Shown: positions 61,758 through 64,000 of the stretch, piece after piece
Layout: the number at the start of each line of letters is the position of its first letter
Position numbering within the stretch: the first letter of the stretch is position 1
Assembly: GCA_013812655.1 (NCBI GenBank)
Contig: JACCTC010000343.1
Coordinates: 1-64,000, forward strand
Length of the DNA stretch: 64,000 bases
Direction of reading: 5' to 3'
Source: Deltaproteobacteria bacterium
GTDB taxonomy: Bacteria > Myxococcota_A > Polyangia > Haliangiales > Haliangiaceae
Made by a program: the position numbers and the translations under genes
The notes under the pieces: model-generated
Database searches by the model: none
What the model was told of the DNA's origin: nothing
What the model saw: the letters and a program-made list of their open reading frames with translations, nothing else

Positions 61758-62930
61758 GTGGTGAGCCAGGGGGAGCTTCTTCGTCGGTTCGGTAGCCCGC
61801 TCTACGTCTATGACGCTGACGTGGTGCGCGCGAGGTATGCGCGATTCGTCGACGCGTTCGATCACCAGCCGTTGCACGTCCACTTTGCGATCGTCTGCAA
61901 CAAGAACCGCTACCTCGTGCGGTTGCTCGCCAGCCTTGGCGCGGGGATCCACGCGAACACGCCCGGTGACGCATTCGCGGCGCTCGCGGCAGGCGTCGCC
62001 GCCGACCGCATCGTCTACAGCGGCACGAACCTCGACGAGCAAGACTTCCGGTACTTGCTCGATCGCGGCATCCGCATGAACCTCGACTCGCTCGATCAGC
62101 TCCGCGACCGCGCGCGCTTCGGTCGCGCCGAGGACCGCACCGAGATCGGGATGCGCTTCTTGATCGATGACGAGGACCGCCCGAACCGGATCGGCATCAC
62201 GCTCGGTGAGCTGCCCGAGGCACTCGCGATCGCACGTGCGGCAGGGTTGCGGATCACCGGACTGCACATGTACGCGGGGACGAACACGCGGCGTGCCCGG
62301 CGCTTCATCGAGTGCATGGAGCGCCTCGTGGATGCGGCGATGCAGCTTCCCGACCTCGCCTGGATCGATATCGGCGGCGGCTTCGGCGTTGCCTACGAGG
62401 ATGACGAGCCCGAGCTCGAGATCGAGCAACTCGGCCGAGATGTCTCGGCGCGAATGCGCACGCTCTCGAAGGTCCGCGGACCGATCGAGCTGATCGTCGA
62501 ACCGGGTCGATACCTCGTCGGCGCCGCCGGCTCGCTGCTGACCACGGTCGTCTCGGTCAAGACGCACGGTGGCCGGCGCTATGTCGGCGTCGACACCACT
62601 GTCGGCAACATCGTCGTGCCGAGCGTTTATCACACGCGCCATCGCGTCGAGCTCGTCGGTGACGCGGCGCCGCTCCTCGACGTTCCGACCGACGTCTGCG
62701 GCAACACCACGCACTCGCGCGATTACCTCGGCCGCAATCTCAAGCTGCCCGAGGTCGCACCGGGCGATGTGTTGCGCCTGCGCGATGTCGGCGCCTACGG
62801 CTACGCGATGTCGAGTCACTTCCTCAATCGTCCGCGCCCGGCGGAGGTCGTGATCGATGGTGCCGGCGTACACCTCACGACCCGGCGCGAGACGTTCGCG
62901 GATCTCGTCGCGACGCAGGTGGATGAATGA
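61758..62930 (+). CDS. Alanine racemase/decarboxylase-fold (fold III) protein lacking the catalytic Lys
   Basis: 390 aa from a GTG, as long as diaminopimelate decarboxylase. The TIM-barrel starts LLRRFGSPLYVYDADVVRAR, then HVHFAIVCNKNRYL (about 37-50), where LysA has AxKANxN, so the PLP Schiff-base Lys is Val here. The PLP-phosphate loop IDIGGGFGV (about 198) and EPGRYLVG (about 251) are intact. The C-terminal catalytic Cys (GPLCESxD in LysA) is Thr in CGNTTHSRDY. GAYGYAMSSHFLNRPRPAEV (about 345) is family-like. It may bind PLP or a substrate without normal decarboxylation. Its stop overlaps the next start (ATGA). Confidence 0.75.
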   Translation: MVSQGELLRRFGSPLYVYDADVVRARYARFVDAFDHQPLHVHFAIVCNKNRYLVRLLASLGAGIHANTPGDAFAALAAGVAADRIVYSGTNLDEQDFRYLLDRGIRMNLDSLDQLRDRARFGRAEDRTEIGMRFLIDDEDRPNRIGITLGELPEALAIARAAGLRITGLHMYAGTNTRRARRFIECMERLVDAAMQLPDLAWIDIGGGFGVAYEDDEPELEIEQLGRDVSARMRTLSKVRGPIELIVEPGRYLVGAAGSLLTTVVSVKTHGGRRYVGVDTTVGNIVVPSVYHTRHRVELVGDAAPLLDVPTDVCGNTTHSRDYLGRNLKLPEVAPGDVLRLRDVGAYGYAMSSHFLNRPRPAEVVIDGAGVHLTTRRETFADLVATQVDE

Positions 62931-64000
62931 GTGGCATCTGCGGCTGGGTTGGGGAAGCAGACGACGGTGACACGCTCGATCGCATGCTCGGCGCGATCGA
63001 CTATCGCGGCGACACCTCGGTCCGCGAGAACCTGCGCGGCGCCAGTCTCGGCTATCGGTTCTGGGCCGGGCGTCCCGGCAAGTCACCCGGCGTGGCCCGC
63101 GACGGCACGCGCGCCGCGGTCTGTGCGGGCACGTTCGCACCGCCCATCGAGTCACCGGCTCGATCGGTCCTCGAGCGCACGGCGCGTGAGCCTGCCGCGC
63201 TCGACGACGCGGATGGCGCCTTCGCGTTCGCGGTCTACGACGAGGAGACCCTCGAGCTCGTGCTCGGCCGCGATCCCTTCGGAGTGCGGTCGCTCTACTA
63301 CGTGGAGCACGCAGGCCGGTTCTACTTCGCGACCGAGCTCAAGCAGCTGCTCGCGATCCCGACGTTGCCGGTCGAGATCGACCCCGCGGCGGTCCACAAG
63401 TACCTGACGTTCTCGTTCGTCCCGGGCGAAGCCGTTCCCGTGCGCGGCATCAAGCGCGTGCTGCCGGGACACCTGCTGCGCTACCGCGCCGGAACGATCA
63501 CGACCGCGCCGTACTTCACGCTGACCGAGTCGATTGACGAGGAGCTGCGCGACGTCAAGACCGCCGTGCATCGGGTCCGCGAGCTCGGCAAGCAAGCGGT
63601 CGGGCGCCGGCTGAACGGCGAGTCCGAGGTGGGACTGTTCCTGTCGGGCGGCATCGACTCGTCGATCGTCGCGCTCTGGCTGCGAGCCCTCGACGCGAAG
63701 GTCCGCGCGTTCAGCCTCGACTTCGGCGATCGCAGCGTGGAGCGCGAACAGGCGATCGAGGTCGCGAAGACGCTCGAGATTCCCCTCGAGATCGTGAAGG
63801 TCTCGGGGCCCGAGATCGAAGCCGTGTTCTGGGACGTCGTCGCGAAGCTCGACCTGCCATTCGGTGACGCAGTCACGGCACCGCAATACCTGCTCGCCAA
63901 GGCAGCACGTGCCGCGGGCGTGACTGCGGTGTTCAATGGGGAAGGCGGCGACCAGCTGTTCGGTGGCTGGACCAGCAAGCCGATGATCGCCGCGGAGATG
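62927..64000 (+). CDS. Asparagine-synthase-like protein with altered glutaminase site (3' end outside window)
   Basis: 358 codons are visible and the frame is still open at the window end. ATG 62927 gives MSGICGWVGEAD. In glutamine-dependent AsnB the residue after Met is the Cys nucleophile; here it is Ser, and HRGPD is replaced by YRGDT. The NGEIYN part is not visible, so ammonia or another nucleophile is likely used. The synthetase domain is intact: GRDPFGVRSLYYVE, then GLFLSGGIDSSIVALWLRAL with the ATP PPi-loop (about 240), and FNGEGGDQLFGG (about 335). ATGA overlap with the 61758 gene shows one operon, suggesting a joint pathway. Confidence 0.88.
   Translation, partial: MSGICGWVGEADDGDTLDRMLGAIDYRGDTSVRENLRGASLGYRFWAGRPGKSPGVARDGTRAAVCAGTFAPPIESPARSVLERTAREPAALDDADGAFAFAVYDEETLELVLGRDPFGVRSLYYVEHAGRFYFATELKQLLAIPTLPVEIDPAAVHKYLTFSFVPGEAVPVRGIKRVLPGHLLRYRAGTITTAPYFTLTESIDEELRDVKTAVHRVRELGKQAVGRRLNGESEVGLFLSGGIDSSIVALWLRALDAKVRAFSLDFGDRSVEREQAIEVAKTLEIPLEIVKVSGPEIEAVFWDVVAKLDLPFGDAVTAPQYLLAKAARAAGVTAVFNGEGGDQLFGGWTSKPMIAAEM

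Noticed and set aside
61566-63155. A 529-codon minus-strand open frame opposite the decarboxylase-like and sigma genes
   Set aside because: The opposite strand has clear homology to sigma and decarboxylase families. The minus-strand product is Arg/Val/Asp-rich with no domain.

Overview
The window is GC-rich chromosomal DNA from a Myxococcota-type bacterium (former Deltaproteobacteria), probably near the Haliangiales or Kofleriaceae. The main evidence is a secreted amidase with a MYXO-CTERM-like tail (21232-23829), many lipoproteins, a giant lipoprotein built of Asp-rich repeats, and an ECF44/CorE-type copper sigma factor. I see no rRNA, tRNA, CRISPR array, insertion sequence or prophage. The gene order is mostly housekeeping, envelope and stress functions, with several decayed genes in between.

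Layout. 1-5401: a coiled-coil protein cut by the window edge, PurT, an unknown protein, a glutathione transferase and an ATP-grasp protein. 5402-7607: a spacer and a broken DUF222/HNH gene carrying in-frame palindromic repeats. 7608-18813, mostly minus strand: an arrestin-like protein, the giant repeat lipoprotein, an EEP-fold lipoprotein, a zinc-ribbon protein, a GH15 glucoamylase/trehalase-like enzyme and an ice-binding-type lipoprotein. 19033-25284: a multicopper oxidase, the amidase and small lipoproteins. 25318-30166: a copper ATPase, then an osmoprotectant ABC transporter with fused permease and binding protein. 30424-36699: a stress island with OtsB, an MscS channel, a histidine kinase pseudogene, a YihY protein, a glycine-zipper stress protein and an OmpA-like protein (both with sigma-54-like promoters), and two response regulators.

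36818-44893 is a tightly coupled six-gene minus-strand operon: SWIM-like protein, unknown 491-aa protein, MoxR-type AAA+ ATPase, DUF5682 protein, VWA protein, and a double-BRCT protein whose C-terminus is a paralogue of the first gene. It recalls the E. coli yehLMPQ module but adds BRCT domains. It is the best candidate here for an uncharacterised multi-protein machine.

44958-48533 encodes a YkgJ-type protein, a DUF1152 protein and a long phytochelatin synthase. 48612-56595 holds lipoproteins, a LysR fragment, the NrfHA nitrite reductase (NrfA with CXXCH at heme 1), and a membrane cluster (DUF421, ion channel, DUF2254).

56656-61667 is a copper regulon: MFS exporter, CopZ-like chaperone, a 52-aa protein, CopA and the CorE-like sigma factor. 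The MFS gene, copZ, the copA operon and the distant copper ATPase at 25318 each have the element (T/C)GTAATG-N15-CGTC upstream in the coding orientation, which I propose is the promoter read by the sigma factor at 61044.

61758-64000 holds two coupled genes for diverged enzymes: a decarboxylase-fold protein lacking its usual catalytic Lys and Cys, and an asparagine-synthase-like protein with Ser in place of the N-terminal Cys nucleophile. They could belong to an unusual biosynthetic pathway that continues past the window.
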